64,000 nt of DNA from positions 1-64,000 of the forward strand of contig NZ_RZNH01000018.1 in the NCBI RefSeq assembly GCF_013141825.1, written 5' to 3'. Position numbers and translations under genes: made by a program. This document shows, in pieces, positions 36,963 to 46,340 of the stretch (position 1 is its first letter; each line of letters begins with the position of its first letter). Source of the stretch: Marinifilum caeruleilacunae (GTDB lineage Bacteria > Bacteroidota > Bacteroidia > Bacteroidales > Marinifilaceae). The notes under the pieces are model-generated. The model saw nothing but the letters and a program-made list of their open reading frames with translations. It was not told the DNA's origin and made no database searches.

Positions 36963-36970
36963 CAAAGATA
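36963..36970 (-). promoter_or_regulatory. -7 promoter box for rsfS-ftsH
   Basis: On the minus strand, tatctttg fits TAnnTTTG and lies 16 bp before the rsfS ATG, implying a very short leader. A -33 element at the standard spacing is not clear. Confidence 0.5.
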
Positions 36971-37029
36971 ATTTTTTTTTATTCTCAATAACTTCCTTTT
37001 GCACATTGCTTACAGAAAGGGTGATATTT

Positions 37030-37041
37030 TACATTTTGTCA
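37030..37041. promoter_or_regulatory. Palindromic box upstream of rsfS-ftsH (tacattttgtca)
   Basis: Reads tgacaaaatgta on the minus strand, matching the lon box (tgacaaaatgtc) at 11 of 12 positions. Located about 84 bp before rsfS and also upstream of the divergent birA. Confidence 0.4.
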
Positions 37042-37101
37042 TTTTTTCAGTCCATAAAATTGAACTTTTACCCACTAGTAAAACAATTTAATCTTTCTTT
37101 T

Positions 37102-37109
37102 TATTTTTG
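37102..37109 (+). promoter_or_regulatory. -7 promoter box for birA
   Basis: tatttttg fits TAnnTTTG, 65 bp before the birA ATG. In an AT-rich tract, so confidence is limited. Confidence 0.35.
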
Positions 37110-37174
37110 TACCTGTAGATTCTACTATTAATAAAGATAGTAATTCCGTAATTTATAAACCAACAGGTAATTAC

Positions 37175-37921
37175 ATGCATCAAAAATTATTTTCTCCCCA
37201 ATTAATTGTACGCAAAAACGAGATAAATTCCACAAATAATTTTGCTTTGGAATTGATAAAATCCGAAAATCCTGCAGCCGGAACTGTCGTTTTGACATTA
37301 AATCAGACAAAAGGCCGCGGACAGCAGACAAATTCATGGGAAAGTGAAAGTGGCAAAAACCTTACCATTAGTGTCATATTGCGACCAGAATTTCTACCCA
37401 TACCTCAACAATTTCAAATTTCGATAGTGATTTCTCTTGGTGTATACGATTATTTAAGGCAGTATGTAAGCGGGGTGGCCATAAAATGGCCCAACGATAT
37501 TTATGTGGGTACCAAAAAAATTGCGGGTATATTGATTGAACACTCCATAATGGGATCGGTCTTGAGTACATCGGTGTGTGGCATTGGTTTAAACATCAAT
37601 CAAAGCAAGTTTGTTTCGGATGCGCCCAATCCAATCTCATTATCGAATTGTACGGGTAATGTTTACGATTTGGAGGATGAGTTGCAAAACTTACTTTCGT
37701 GCATTGAGAGAAGATACTTTCAGCTGGAAAATGGTTTTTCGCATCAATTGGAAAAGGATTACCTGGATACCATGTATTGGATAAATGAGGAACATTCTTT
37801 CGAAGATGAGAATGGGCGTTTTACAGGTAAGATTGTTGGCATTAGTGAAATGGGGCAGTTGCGAATCGAAGCCGAGGGTGAGGAGAGAATCTATAATTTT
37901 AAAGAGGTGAGTTTTATTTAA
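37175..37921 (+). CDS. birA: Biotin--[acetyl-CoA-carboxylase] ligase
   Basis: 248 residues. The biotinyl-AMP-binding motif KGRGQQTNSWESE (about 49-61), KWPNDIYVG (about 106-114) and KIAGILIE (about 117-124) identify BirA. There is no N-terminal helix-turn-helix, so it is a monofunctional ligase, not a repressor. It attaches biotin to carboxyl carrier proteins. Its stop codon overlaps the outer end of the second 247-bp element. Confidence 0.93.
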   Translation: MHQKLFSPQLIVRKNEINSTNNFALELIKSENPAAGTVVLTLNQTKGRGQQTNSWESESGKNLTISVILRPEFLPIPQQFQISIVISLGVYDYLRQYVSGVAIKWPNDIYVGTKKIAGILIEHSIMGSVLSTSVCGIGLNINQSKFVSDAPNPISLSNCTGNVYDLEDELQNLLSCIERRYFQLENGFSHQLEKDYLDTMYWINEEHSFEDENGRFTGKIVGISEMGQLRIEAEGEERIYNFKEVSFI

Positions 37922-38166
37922 CGTGAGTTCAATGTAAAATTCGACCACAGTTTGATCTGATTTTGAGTAGAAATTTTCACGAATTTGTGAAGAAATATCG
38001 GGATATTTTAAACGGATTTGGGGGAATTTATGCCAAAAGCAGGCAAACTAATATGGGAAAGCTCTCTTTATGACATCTGCACATTAAAAATTCCTTAAAA
38101 TAGTCCATTATATTTTTAAAGTAAATATAACTTTCTGTGGATAGAATTTTACATTGAACTTACGTT
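37920..38166. repeat. 247-bp intergenic palindromic element, copy 2
   Basis: Terminal inverted repeats 37920-37942 and 38144-38166 match at 22 of 23 positions (outer end aacgtgagttcaatgtaaaa). The interior aligns with the reverse complement of 6552-6798 over several blocks (cacagtttga, gattttgagtagaaa, ATATC..GATATTT, actttctgtg). Same total length as copy 1. It begins in the birA stop codon. Confidence 0.8.
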
Positions 38167-38211
38167 ATTTAGTAAGCATATCCACAATAAGATCAGCAAA
38201 AAATAAGGGCA

Positions 38212-38242
38212 TAAAAAAACCGATGCATGATACATCGGTTTG
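38212..38242 (-). terminator. Terminator of the SRPBCC-family gene
   Basis: Arms aaaccgatg and catcggttt with a T-run on the minus strand, 19 bp after the stop. Confidence 0.85.
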
Positions 38243-38260
38243 CCTATATCTTACAGAGAT

Positions 38261-38758
38261 CTATTCGATATTTTGAAGCATGTTGTAAGGGATCTGAGTC
38301 AATCCATCTGCCAATTGATCAACTCCTTTTTCCAATTTCTTTTTCAACATCATCTTCATCATGGCATTTAATTCGGCATGAACGGTTAGTCTGATTCTGG
38401 TATCGTAAGCATCCTTTTCAATCAACTGAATCCAAATGTAGAATTCGAAAGGACTTCTTCCATAACCTGTAAGCTTCAGTGTTTTGTTTTCTTCCTTTTC
38501 AACGAACTGCAATCCAGCTTCACCAAATCCTTTAATCACGAAAGTGCAATTGTCTTCGGTAGCTTCCCAATGTTCGATGTGCTCGCTAAAGTTTACCTTC
38601 TTTTTGGCCTGGGCTTCGATCTGCTCCTGAACCTGAGGGTTATTGGCAGCCAATTCAAATACTTTGGCAATTTTTCTAAAATCCGAAAAGAAGCCATACA
38701 CATCGCCTACCATGTGTGGAATCTTTTTTACTTCACTAACAATTTTTGTTGTCGACAT
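38261..38758 (-). CDS. SRPBCC-fold (START/polyketide-cyclase-like) protein
   Basis: 165 residues from the ATG at 38758. A clear ribosome-binding site (aaaggag) lies just upstream and decides this start over one 20 residues earlier. The pattern (N-terminal strand, helix with VGDVYGFFSDFRKIAKVF, C-terminal long helix) fits the SRPBCC ligand-binding fold. Ligand unknown. A pyrE terminator lies upstream, so it is probably a separate unit or partly read through from pyrE. Confidence 0.7.
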   Translation of the reverse strand: MSTTKIVSEVKKIPHMVGDVYGFFSDFRKIAKVFELAANNPQVQEQIEAQAKKKVNFSEHIEHWEATEDNCTFVIKGFGEAGLQFVEKEENKTLKLTGYGRSPFEFYIWIQLIEKDAYDTRIRLTVHAELNAMMKMMLKKKLEKGVDQLADGLTQIPYNMLQNIE

Positions 38759-38781
38759 TATTCCGTTCTCCTTTAGAATAC

Positions 38782-38815
38782 AAAAGAGGGTATCCACGAG
38801 TGAATACTCTCTTTT
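38782..38815 (-). terminator. Terminator after pyrE
   Basis: Hairpin aaaagagggtat/atactctctttt, located between pyrE and the SRPBCC gene on the minus strand, with T-rich sequence following. Confidence 0.7.
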
Positions 38816-38844
38816 CAATTATTTTTTATTCGGTAAACCAGTGA

Positions 38845-39477
38845 TTAAACACCCCAGCTTGCCGGATCTTTTCTCCATTCTTTCAATTGATCAACATCTT
38901 CAGCCTGCACGTAACCAATTTCCTGTGCACGATCAATCATTACATTGTAATCACTCAAGGTATCAAGCTTACAGTTTGCTTCGGTGAAGTTATCAACAGC
39001 TTTTTGGAAACCATAGGTAAAAATAGCTACCATACCTAATACTTCGCAACCTGCTTCTCTTAAAGCCTGTACTGCCTTTAAACTGCTGCCACCTGTCGAA
39101 ATCAAATCTTCGATTACAACCACTTTTTGTCCGGCTTTAATTTCACCTTCAATCAGGTTGGTCATACCGTGTGCCTTCGCCGATGAACGAATGTAAACCA
39201 TTGGTTTGTTCATTTCCTCGGCTACCAATGCGCCCTGTGCAATTGCTCCGGTTGCAACACCAGCAATTACTTCTACTTCCGGATATTTTTCCTTTACAAC
39301 TTCGGCAAAAGCTTTCTTAATGTAGGTTCTCACCTCAGGAAAAGAAAGGGTTTTACGGTTGTCACAATAAATTGGAGATTTCCATCCCGAAGCCCAGGTA
39401 AATGGGTTTGTTGGTTCTAGTTTAATTGCCTTAATTTGTAGCAAATGTTCAGCGACTTGTTTAGCAGTATTTTGCAT
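38845..39477 (-). CDS. pyrE: Orotate phosphoribosyltransferase
   Basis: 210 residues. The PRPP-binding loop VVVIEDLISTGGSS (about 118-131) and the flexible-loop region SSAKAHGMTNLIEGE (about 98-112) fit OPRTase; the KAHG stretch corresponds to the catalytic loop. Converts orotate and PRPP to OMP in pyrimidine synthesis. No pyrF is adjacent. Confidence 0.95.
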   Translation of the reverse strand: MQNTAKQVAEHLLQIKAIKLEPTNPFTWASGWKSPIYCDNRKTLSFPEVRTYIKKAFAEVVKEKYPEVEVIAGVATGAIAQGALVAEEMNKPMVYIRSSAKAHGMTNLIEGEIKAGQKVVVIEDLISTGGSSLKAVQALREAGCEVLGMVAIFTYGFQKAVDNFTEANCKLDTLSDYNVMIDRAQEIGYVQAEDVDQLKEWRKDPASWGV

Positions 39478-39570
39478 TCTTTCTCTGGATTTATGGATTA
39501 CTAAGTGAATTCAATACACGGAAATTCAAAGCATTATGTTTTTCCTATGTGTGATTAAAATCTACCGCAA

Positions 39571-40167
39571 ATGTATAAAGTATTTTTTAAAGATCGATTG
39601 ATTTTTTTAGGCGATAAAAACGAAAGTTTAAATTTTGAGGGAATGGTTTATGCATGGACCGAAGGAGAATCGCTGGAAGGCCTAATTCACCAGTTTGATG
39701 CGGAGGAGCACAGGGAGCAAATTTTTGTTGTTGCCGAAGATGTTCAGGTTCTTTTCGATCACTTTCGATCATGTTTTAAATACATAGAGGCTGCCGGCGG
39801 AAAGGTATACAATTTGGAAAACCAGCTTTTGGCCATTTACCGACTCGAGAAGTGGGATTTACCAAAAGGAAAAGTGGAGAAAGAAGAAGAAATACCCGAA
39901 GCAGCCATTCGCGAAGTGGAAGAGGAGTGTGGAATTTCGGGCGTAAAAATCGTGAGTGAACTCAAGTCAACCTACCACACTTATTGGATGAAAGATAAGT
40001 TTGTATTGAAACGCACCTACTGGTACCGAATGAATTATTCGGGCAACGAAAAACTTGTTCCACAAACCGAGGAAGATATACAGGAAGTGAAATGGTTGGC
40101 AGAAGATCAGCTGCATGACTTTAAGGCGAATACTTATGCTTCGATATTGGAGGTGATTAAAGAGTAA
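39571..40167 (+). CDS. Nudix hydrolase
   Basis: 198 residues. The Nudix box is complete: GKVEKEEEIPEAAIREVEEE followed by CGI (about 99-121, consensus GX5EX7REUXEEXGU). An N-terminal domain of about 85 residues precedes it. It hydrolyses a nucleoside diphosphate linked to another moiety; substrate not predictable. Divergent from pyrE and convergent with the TlpA-like gene, with only two bases between stop codons. Confidence 0.9.
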   Translation: MYKVFFKDRLIFLGDKNESLNFEGMVYAWTEGESLEGLIHQFDAEEHREQIFVVAEDVQVLFDHFRSCFKYIEAAGGKVYNLENQLLAIYRLEKWDLPKGKVEKEEEIPEAAIREVEEECGISGVKIVSELKSTYHTYWMKDKFVLKRTYWYRMNYSGNEKLVPQTEEDIQEVKWLAEDQLHDFKANTYASILEVIKE

Positions 40168-40169
40168 AT

Positions 40170-41573
40170 TTACCTCTGATAAGATTCTCTGGCAGCATCC
40201 CTGGCAATTTTAATAAACTCCAAATGGATATTTTCTTTTGGCCCCTGGGCTGCGGCTTTCACAATTTTTCCTTTCGGATCGATTAGAATATAGCTTGGGA
40301 AGGCCTTCACTTTGTATTCGTGAATTAAATGGTGCTGGTCGGCAATGGAAACAAATTTCCAACTGTACTTGTTGTTCTTTGAGAACTCCAGCCAGTTTTT
40401 CACATCCCAATCGCATACAATGCTTAAAAACTCGATGTGTTGACCGAATTGCTTCTTTAGTTTTTCTATTTCTTTAAAATCCTGCAAGCATGGGTACGAT
40501 TGTGTATTGCAAAAATTCAGGTACAAATATTTCCCTTTGTAGTCGGCCAGCTGAACGCCGCCAAGTTGAAAATCGGGAGCAGGGTAGTTTTGCTGCAAAT
40601 GCGTAATTTTTGCAATGTAATTGCGGCAAAGATCCTGGTTGTACTTGTTCTTCGATGCGTTAAGAATATCCTGAAAAATGGATAAGGATTTCTCCTTGCC
40701 AATAAATTTTCGGGTATAGGAATCGAAAGTAGCCGTGGCAATAATCATATCCAGAAGTTGAGTATCTGCATAGGCCGGATAGGCTTGCATCAGCTTTTTA
40801 ATATCGGCATAGGTATTTTCCGATTTAAAAGCATTGCTTAAGGCCAGGCTCTCTTTCTGCTTAAAATATCCGTTAAGGAAATTGCCATACTGCTTTTTGT
40901 AAAGGCTCATGTAAGCCGGGTTGTTTAGCTGAATATTTTGATCTTTGAAAAACTCATTTTCGATTTTCTGAAAAGAATTTGGATGAGCCAGGAAGTTTAA
41001 AAATCCCAGTCGATAACGAAAATATTCGCTAAAAAACTCATTTTTTATGCCTGAAAACTCTTCTTTTAGCTGCTGAGCGAATTGAATTCCTGCCGATTTT
41101 TCTTTTTTGCGATAAATCTTGTGAAAGTTCTGATTGATAAAAGCATCGAGCTTGTCATCCAGCTTGCGAATGTTTCGGTTTAATTCGTTTGGCTTTGTGT
41201 TCGCAACACCAATCATTAATTCATCGGCTTCGAAAAATGGATTCAGCTTTTGTGCCGGGCTTAACTCCTGTTTTGGAGGAAATTTTAACTCATAAGATTG
41301 GCCAGGTTCAACATACAAAAAAGCTTTGTACACTTCAAGTGGCAGGTAAATGAGTTGGGTTTGGTCCACATCGAACTCAACACGGAACTCTCCATTCTCG
41401 TTTACGGTAAAATCTGTAATCTTATTGCTTGCATAGGTAAATGAATCGCTATGATACATGACACGAATTGTACTTCCCGAATAGCTTTTTGCACTTCCAA
41501 AAAGTACCACTTTTTCGGCTTTGCCAATAAAGGACAAAAGCAAGAATACAGTAAGAACAAACAGATTTTTCAT
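40170..41573 (-). CDS. Exported TlpA/AhpC-like thioredoxin-fold protein with altered active site
   Basis: 467 residues. Signal peptide (about 1-19), an N-terminal beta-rich region (DUF4369-like), a helical middle and a C-terminal thioredoxin fold (about 335-460). Where TlpA has WCxxC this reads FCNTQSYPCLQDF, so the two cysteines are six residues apart. The thioredoxin cis-Pro is in KAFPSYILIDP. Possibly an envelope redox or binding protein of the Bacteroidota DUF4369/TlpA type; disulfide reductase activity is doubtful. Confidence 0.75.
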   Translation of the reverse strand: MKNLFVLTVFLLLSFIGKAEKVVLFGSAKSYSGSTIRVMYHSDSFTYASNKITDFTVNENGEFRVEFDVDQTQLIYLPLEVYKAFLYVEPGQSYELKFPPKQELSPAQKLNPFFEADELMIGVANTKPNELNRNIRKLDDKLDAFINQNFHKIYRKKEKSAGIQFAQQLKEEFSGIKNEFFSEYFRYRLGFLNFLAHPNSFQKIENEFFKDQNIQLNNPAYMSLYKKQYGNFLNGYFKQKESLALSNAFKSENTYADIKKLMQAYPAYADTQLLDMIIATATFDSYTRKFIGKEKSLSIFQDILNASKNKYNQDLCRNYIAKITHLQQNYPAPDFQLGGVQLADYKGKYLYLNFCNTQSYPCLQDFKEIEKLKKQFGQHIEFLSIVCDWDVKNWLEFSKNNKYSWKFVSIADQHHLIHEYKVKAFPSYILIDPKGKIVKAAAQGPKENIHLEFIKIARDAARESYQR

Positions 41574-41594
41574 GGCAAAGGATTCAAAAGTTTT

Positions 41595-42731
41595 CTATTC
41601 CAGAATTTTCAAGGCGATATCAACATACTTTGGAATATCCATGGTGATTTGCCCTTCTTTAATCTCATCTTTCATTTTGCCAAAACGCACCACTACGGCA
41701 TTTTTTTCGGCTATGGAATAGATGTATTGTCCACGATGACCTCTCATGTAAGGGATATTCATGTCTTTGTATGGCAGTACCCAGTACTGATAGCCGTAAT
41801 GATCGAGAGGAGCAGTTTTTTCTTCGTTTAAAATGTAAGCTGCTGGGGAAGTGGCATCTTTCAGGTATTGTTCCGAAATCAGCTGTTTGCCATTCCATGC
41901 TCCGTGGTTTAAAACCAACTGACCAAAGCGGGCAGCATCGCGAGCATTGGTGTTAAAACAGCAGAAAGATTTTTCGTCTCCATCTTTTTTATCCAGGCTC
42001 CAAAGTGCCGTATTCACCGCGTGCATTGGTTTCCACAAGGTACGTTCAGCGTATTTCGAAATGGTTTCGCCCGTAGCTTCTTCCACAATAAATGCTAGTA
42101 GCTGGGTGTTTCCACTCTGGTATCTGAAACGGATACCTGGTTCTTCGATCAATTGTTGATCGGTACTTACCATGCGTAATTTTTTGCCGTAATAGGCTTT
42201 GGTTGTTATGGAGGTCGGACTGCTATAGGCTTCGTCCCAATCCAAACCAGAACTCATGGTAAGCAGGTTTTTAATGCTTAGCTTGCCTCTTTCATCATTG
42301 GCAAATTCTTCGAGGTAATTGCCAATGGGCTCGTCTACCGATTTAATTTTTCCTTCATCAATGGCAATTCCAATTAGCAGGCTGACAATACTTTTAGTAG
42401 CCGAAAAAATATTGGAGTGCGAATCGGCATTGTAGCCATCCCAATATTCTTCGTACAATACTTTGCCATCCTGAATAATTAAATAAGCAACTGTTTCGTG
42501 ATCTTCCAAATAGGTTCGATCCACACTTTCCAGCTCGTATTTATTGTACGAGTCAGCTTCCTTCCACTCTCTGCCATCGGCAACATTTACTTCGGTATTT
42601 TCGAAAATCTTGTAATCGTCGATATTGGCATACCAGTAGATTAGGCTGGTTCGTAAATAATTAGGAGCTAAAAGCATCCAAAGTGCTGTAAGTAAAGCTA
42701 GAATTAAAACAGTTTTGCTTATTCTTGACAT
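41595..42731 (-). CDS. Serine hydrolase (class C beta-lactamase/penicillin-binding-protein fold)
   Basis: 378 residues. N-terminal membrane anchor or signal (about 5-25). The SxxK motif is in SATKSIVSLLIG (about 131-142), a typical YQSGNTQ block follows, and a late HRGQ may serve as the third motif. The family covers DD-peptidases, esterases and beta-lactamases; nothing here singles out antibiotic resistance. Located upstream of the thioredoxin-like gene on the same strand. Confidence 0.88.
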   Translation of the reverse strand: MSRISKTVLILALLTALWMLLAPNYLRTSLIYWYANIDDYKIFENTEVNVADGREWKEADSYNKYELESVDRTYLEDHETVAYLIIQDGKVLYEEYWDGYNADSHSNIFSATKSIVSLLIGIAIDEGKIKSVDEPIGNYLEEFANDERGKLSIKNLLTMSSGLDWDEAYSSPTSITTKAYYGKKLRMVSTDQQLIEEPGIRFRYQSGNTQLLAFIVEEATGETISKYAERTLWKPMHAVNTALWSLDKKDGDEKSFCCFNTNARDAARFGQLVLNHGAWNGKQLISEQYLKDATSPAAYILNEEKTAPLDHYGYQYWVLPYKDMNIPYMRGHRGQYIYSIAEKNAVVVRFGKMKDEIKEGQITMDIPKYVDIALKILE

Positions 42732-42734
42732 GAT

Positions 42735-43214
42735 TTACGGATTTAGTTTATAGGCATCAGGATCCATTACTTCTGGTAAAAATTGGGAAGCATCGCCTCC
42801 ATGACGAATGATATCGCGCACAATGGTAGAAGTAATCATGGTGTGCTCAGGAGTGGTAAGCAAAAAGATGGATTCCAACTCGTAAGCCATTTTCTTATTG
42901 ATTTGTGCAATGGCACGCTCGTACTCAAAATCGGCTGCAGTTCTTAGGCCTCTTAAAATGAAATTTGCATTTTTCGACTGGCAATATTCTACAGTAAGTC
43001 CTCCAAAAGTTTCCACCTCAATTTTCGGGTTGTTGTGAAAAGCTTCTTTAATCCACTGTATGCGTTTCTCAATCGGGAAAAACTGTCTTTTTTCAGCGTT
43101 ATATCCTATTGCAATAATAATTTTATCGAATAGTGGTAAAGCCCGGCTAACAATAGATTCGTGTCCGATGGTAAAAGGATCGAACGATCCGGGAAAAATA
43201 GCAATGCGTTCCAT
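42735..43214 (-). CDS. coaD: Phosphopantetheine adenylyltransferase
   Basis: 159 residues. FPGSFDPFTIGHESI (about 8-22) contains the nucleotidyltransferase (T/H)xGH motif, and the C-terminal TSTIVRDIIRHGG matches the second signature region of CoaD. Fourth step of coenzyme A synthesis. Length is normal. It sits 3 bp upstream of the serine hydrolase gene. Confidence 0.96.
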   Translation of the reverse strand: MERIAIFPGSFDPFTIGHESIVSRALPLFDKIIIAIGYNAEKRQFFPIEKRIQWIKEAFHNNPKIEVETFGGLTVEYCQSKNANFILRGLRTAADFEYERAIAQINKKMAYELESIFLLTTPEHTMITSTIVRDIIRHGGDASQFLPEVMDPDAYKLNP

Positions 43215-43248
43215 TTAAAAGTAATTTTTAAAACAAAAGTAAAAAGAA

Positions 43249-44052
43249 TTACTCTGTTTTAATTTTTTTAATCAAGTTAATAAAATAATTAGCTGCTTGC
43301 AGCATGTGTGATTCGTACCACGAAAACATTTCACCATCAACCAGTTCAATTTTGGCATCAGGCAGAATGGCTTCAATTTCTTTTTTGTTTGATTCCTCGA
43401 AAGGATAGGGTTCCGATGATAGCAATACCAGCTCGGGATTCAGTTCTTTCAACTGTTCTTCACTTAAATTCGGATATCTTCCATGTGGATCTGCTAAAAC
43501 ATTTTCGAAACCACACATTTCCAACATCGAGTTCACAAAGGAGTTCCTGCCTACTGCCATATATGGATTTCTCCACACCATGTAAAGCACTTTTACAGGC
43601 TTTTCCCCTTTCGGGATTTTGGCAAAGTTGGCTCGAATTTTATTGGTAATTTCGAAGGCTTTTGGTTCTGTTCCGGTTATTTTTCCGGTGTTAAGAATAT
43701 TCTGCAAAGCCTCCTCGTAATTGCGAACCTTACTCACATAAACCGGGAAACTTTCCATTAGTGCTTCTACCTGCGCCTTGTTATTTTCTTCTTCGTTTAC
43801 AAGAATCAAATCAGGATTCAACAGGTCAATTTTATCCACATATAAATTTTTAGGTCCGCCAATATTGGGCAGTCTTTCGATTTTACCTTTCGGATAACGG
43901 CAGAATTTGGTTCTCGAAATTACTTTGCCTTCCAATCCAAGATCGAATAAAAACTCGGTGGTCGATGGCACAGCTGGCACTATTCTTTTCGGTGGAAAAG
44001 GAATGTTAAGCTCTCGGCCCAAATCATCGGTAACTGTAATAAAATCAGCCAT
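43249..44052 (-). CDS. Helical-backbone metal receptor family binding protein (BtuF-like)
   Basis: 267 residues with the two-lobed periplasmic-binding-protein plan of the cobalamin/iron-siderophore type (RIVPAVPSTTEFLFDLGLEG, about 24-43; LNPDLILVNEEEN, about 79-91; ELNPELVLLSSEPYPF). There is no evident signal peptide, so it may be cytosolic or the start may be upstream. No ABC permease or ATPase gene is adjacent. The start codon shares one base with the stop of the SLC12-like gene upstream. Possible ligands: cobalamin, heme or another chelate. Confidence 0.75.
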   Translation of the reverse strand: MADFITVTDDLGRELNIPFPPKRIVPAVPSTTEFLFDLGLEGKVISRTKFCRYPKGKIERLPNIGGPKNLYVDKIDLLNPDLILVNEEENNKAQVEALMESFPVYVSKVRNYEEALQNILNTGKITGTEPKAFEITNKIRANFAKIPKGEKPVKVLYMVWRNPYMAVGRNSFVNSMLEMCGFENVLADPHGRYPNLSEEQLKELNPELVLLSSEPYPFEESNKKEIEAILPDAKIELVDGEMFSWYESHMLQAANYFINLIKKIKTE

Positions 44053-46274
44053 TACTTAATTTTAATTTCTTTGTATGAACTCACAAAAAGAATGTTCCCC
44101 ATATCTTCAAAACCTGTAAACATGTCAACGCCTTCTTCAACCACTTCTTCATGGTTAAATCCAAGGATGCTTAAATCTGCATCCATAGAGTTTTGCATGA
44201 TTACCTGCTTTTTATTGGCATAGTTGGCATTGATCAACTGAATATTGCTTGGCGATATTGGCAATCGTCCCGATTTAATCAGGGCCAGTAATTTCTCTTT
44301 CTGACTCTCTAATTGATCTCCAGGATAGATGGCAAAAATCTTAATGGTTCCTTTCTTCCAATCTGGATGACCTTGAATAATGTAGGCCAAAAGAATCATC
44401 AGATTCGCATTTTCCAGGTCGTTGGCACCAATCCATACATGAATTTCTTTCTTATACCCAAACCCTTTGTATGATGAATTAAGGATACAAACATCAAAAT
44501 GGGTTGATTCCAACAAGCTGTAATTATCAATCACATAATTCAACCTTTCGGGTTCGGTTCTCGAAAATTCGAAAAGTATGGTGTTGTAACCGTGTCCGGA
44601 TATTCCCGACAACTGCATTACCTGCGCAATTGCAGAGGTCATCGAAGGCGAAATAATCGTATCAAGATACACCCTGTTTTTACTTCCCGAAGCAAGGTTG
44701 ATCAGTCTGTTCATTACCTTTTTCGATTCTTCGTTGGTTTGTTCGTTCAAAAATCCTTCAAGGAAATGGATGTAGGTTCCAAAACCATATTTGTACGAAA
44801 TCCACCTTAAAAGATCGAAGGCCGATCGGCGCTTGAATGAATCCTGCGAAATACAAATTGCAAATGGCCTCCAGCTTAGCTCACGATCGCCTTTTTCGGC
44901 TCGCTGGGCAAAAATCTGAAGGTGACGACTCAACTGGAAAACTACTCCTCGGAATAGTTTTGCCAATCCTCGGTTGCCTTTGGTGGTTACATTAATACCA
45001 TAGTAAATTCCACCCATAATCATTAATGACAAGATGGCATAGGTCATATTCATTTGGAACATGATCCAAACAGAAAGTAAGGCGCCCATTAGCGATAAAT
45101 ACCACTTTGAACGGAATGTTGGTCGGTATGAAGGATCGGCCGCAAAATGCTCCAGGAATGAGATGATACAAATTGCACCATAGGTTACCATGAAGAACAT
45201 GGAAATGATTTGTGCTACAAAATCAACATCCCCAATAAACACGAAAACAAAAGCAATGGCAATTGAGATTGCCGAAGCATTAATTGGCTCATTGTTTTTC
45301 TTGCTTTCTGCTTTTAACCACTTGTTTAATCCTTTTTGAGGGAAGATATCATCCAGACCAATTGCCTGCAGCGTTCTTGGTGCAACCATAATAGAACCCA
45401 ATGCCGATGAAAGCGAAGCCGCTGCCAGTCCGATTGGGATAATTGGACCCCAAATCGCAATTTTTCTCATGATCAGCTGATCGCTTGCCAGGTCTTCAGG
45501 ACTTGCCGATACCGTAAACTTATAGGCTGCCCAGATGTAAATCACCAATCCACCAATGGTTGCCCAAATGGTTCCACGCGGAATGGATTTTCTGGGATTT
45601 TTCAAATCGCCGGATAGGCCTAAGCCTGCAGCCAAACCTGTAAATGCGGGGAAAACAATGGTAAACACATAGAAAAAGCTTTTTGGATTTTCTATGGTAG
45701 CATCCAAAACAATATCCTTTGGTGCATCTGCAGGTGTCCCGATAAAGAACATGAATAGCGAAAGCCCCAAAGTAGCCACCACAACATACAATGCCTTCAT
45801 GCCCATATTCGCACCACGTGTAAGGAATAAACCAGCCAAAATGATCATGGTTGGAATACTAATGGCTCGTTTGTCGTAAACCAAAATGCCGTAGTTGTCG
45901 GCAACCCACTGTATTAAAGGATCGAATGCTTCGGCAAAGGCAATTACGTAAAATGCCACCGAAATGGCCTGCGAAAGATAGAGCGTGATACCAATTGCAG
46001 CACCAATATTTAAGCCGAAAGATCGGGAAATGATGTAGTAGGCACCTCCACCCAATACTTTTTGGTTGGTAGCAATTTCGGCAACCGCCATGGCTGTTGG
46101 AATGGTAATTAAATGACCTAACACAATGATTCCAATCACACCAATGAATCCAACATTTCCTACAGCCCAACCAAAACGAAGGAACAATATTGCACCCAAA
46201 ATGGTTGAAATTGCTGTTAAGAAAACAGGCATGGTACCAAAGTTAGCTTTGGTTTTCAGTAATTTATCTGGCAT
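44052..46274 (-). CDS. APC superfamily transporter, SLC12-like (cation-chloride cotransporter type)
   Basis: 740 residues. Twelve membrane segments (about 15-440) with the APC start TISTILGAILFLRFGWAVGN (about 20-39) and GGAYYIISRSFG (about 76-87), followed by a soluble C-terminal domain of about 280 residues, as in SLC12 cation-chloride cotransporters. Probably couples K+ or Na+ and Cl-, or amino acid transport; substrate inferred from length and the C-terminal domain only. Confidence 0.85.
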   Translation of the reverse strand: MPDKLLKTKANFGTMPVFLTAISTILGAILFLRFGWAVGNVGFIGVIGIIVLGHLITIPTAMAVAEIATNQKVLGGGAYYIISRSFGLNIGAAIGITLYLSQAISVAFYVIAFAEAFDPLIQWVADNYGILVYDKRAISIPTMIILAGLFLTRGANMGMKALYVVVATLGLSLFMFFIGTPADAPKDIVLDATIENPKSFFYVFTIVFPAFTGLAAGLGLSGDLKNPRKSIPRGTIWATIGGLVIYIWAAYKFTVSASPEDLASDQLIMRKIAIWGPIIPIGLAAASLSSALGSIMVAPRTLQAIGLDDIFPQKGLNKWLKAESKKNNEPINASAISIAIAFVFVFIGDVDFVAQIISMFFMVTYGAICIISFLEHFAADPSYRPTFRSKWYLSLMGALLSVWIMFQMNMTYAILSLMIMGGIYYGINVTTKGNRGLAKLFRGVVFQLSRHLQIFAQRAEKGDRELSWRPFAICISQDSFKRRSAFDLLRWISYKYGFGTYIHFLEGFLNEQTNEESKKVMNRLINLASGSKNRVYLDTIISPSMTSAIAQVMQLSGISGHGYNTILFEFSRTEPERLNYVIDNYSLLESTHFDVCILNSSYKGFGYKKEIHVWIGANDLENANLMILLAYIIQGHPDWKKGTIKIFAIYPGDQLESQKEKLLALIKSGRLPISPSNIQLINANYANKKQVIMQNSMDADLSILGFNHEEVVEEGVDMFTGFEDMGNILFVSSYKEIKIK

Positions 46275-46340
46275 AGTTAAATTTCTTTATAGGCTTTTAT
46301 CAAAGTGATAAATATAGTTAATCGAAATTGATATTAAATA

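Noticed and set aside
41595-42731. Beta-lactamase resistance gene
   Set aside because: The SxxK-type serine hydrolase fold alone does not indicate antibiotic hydrolysis; the sequence resembles the broad esterase/DD-peptidase group.
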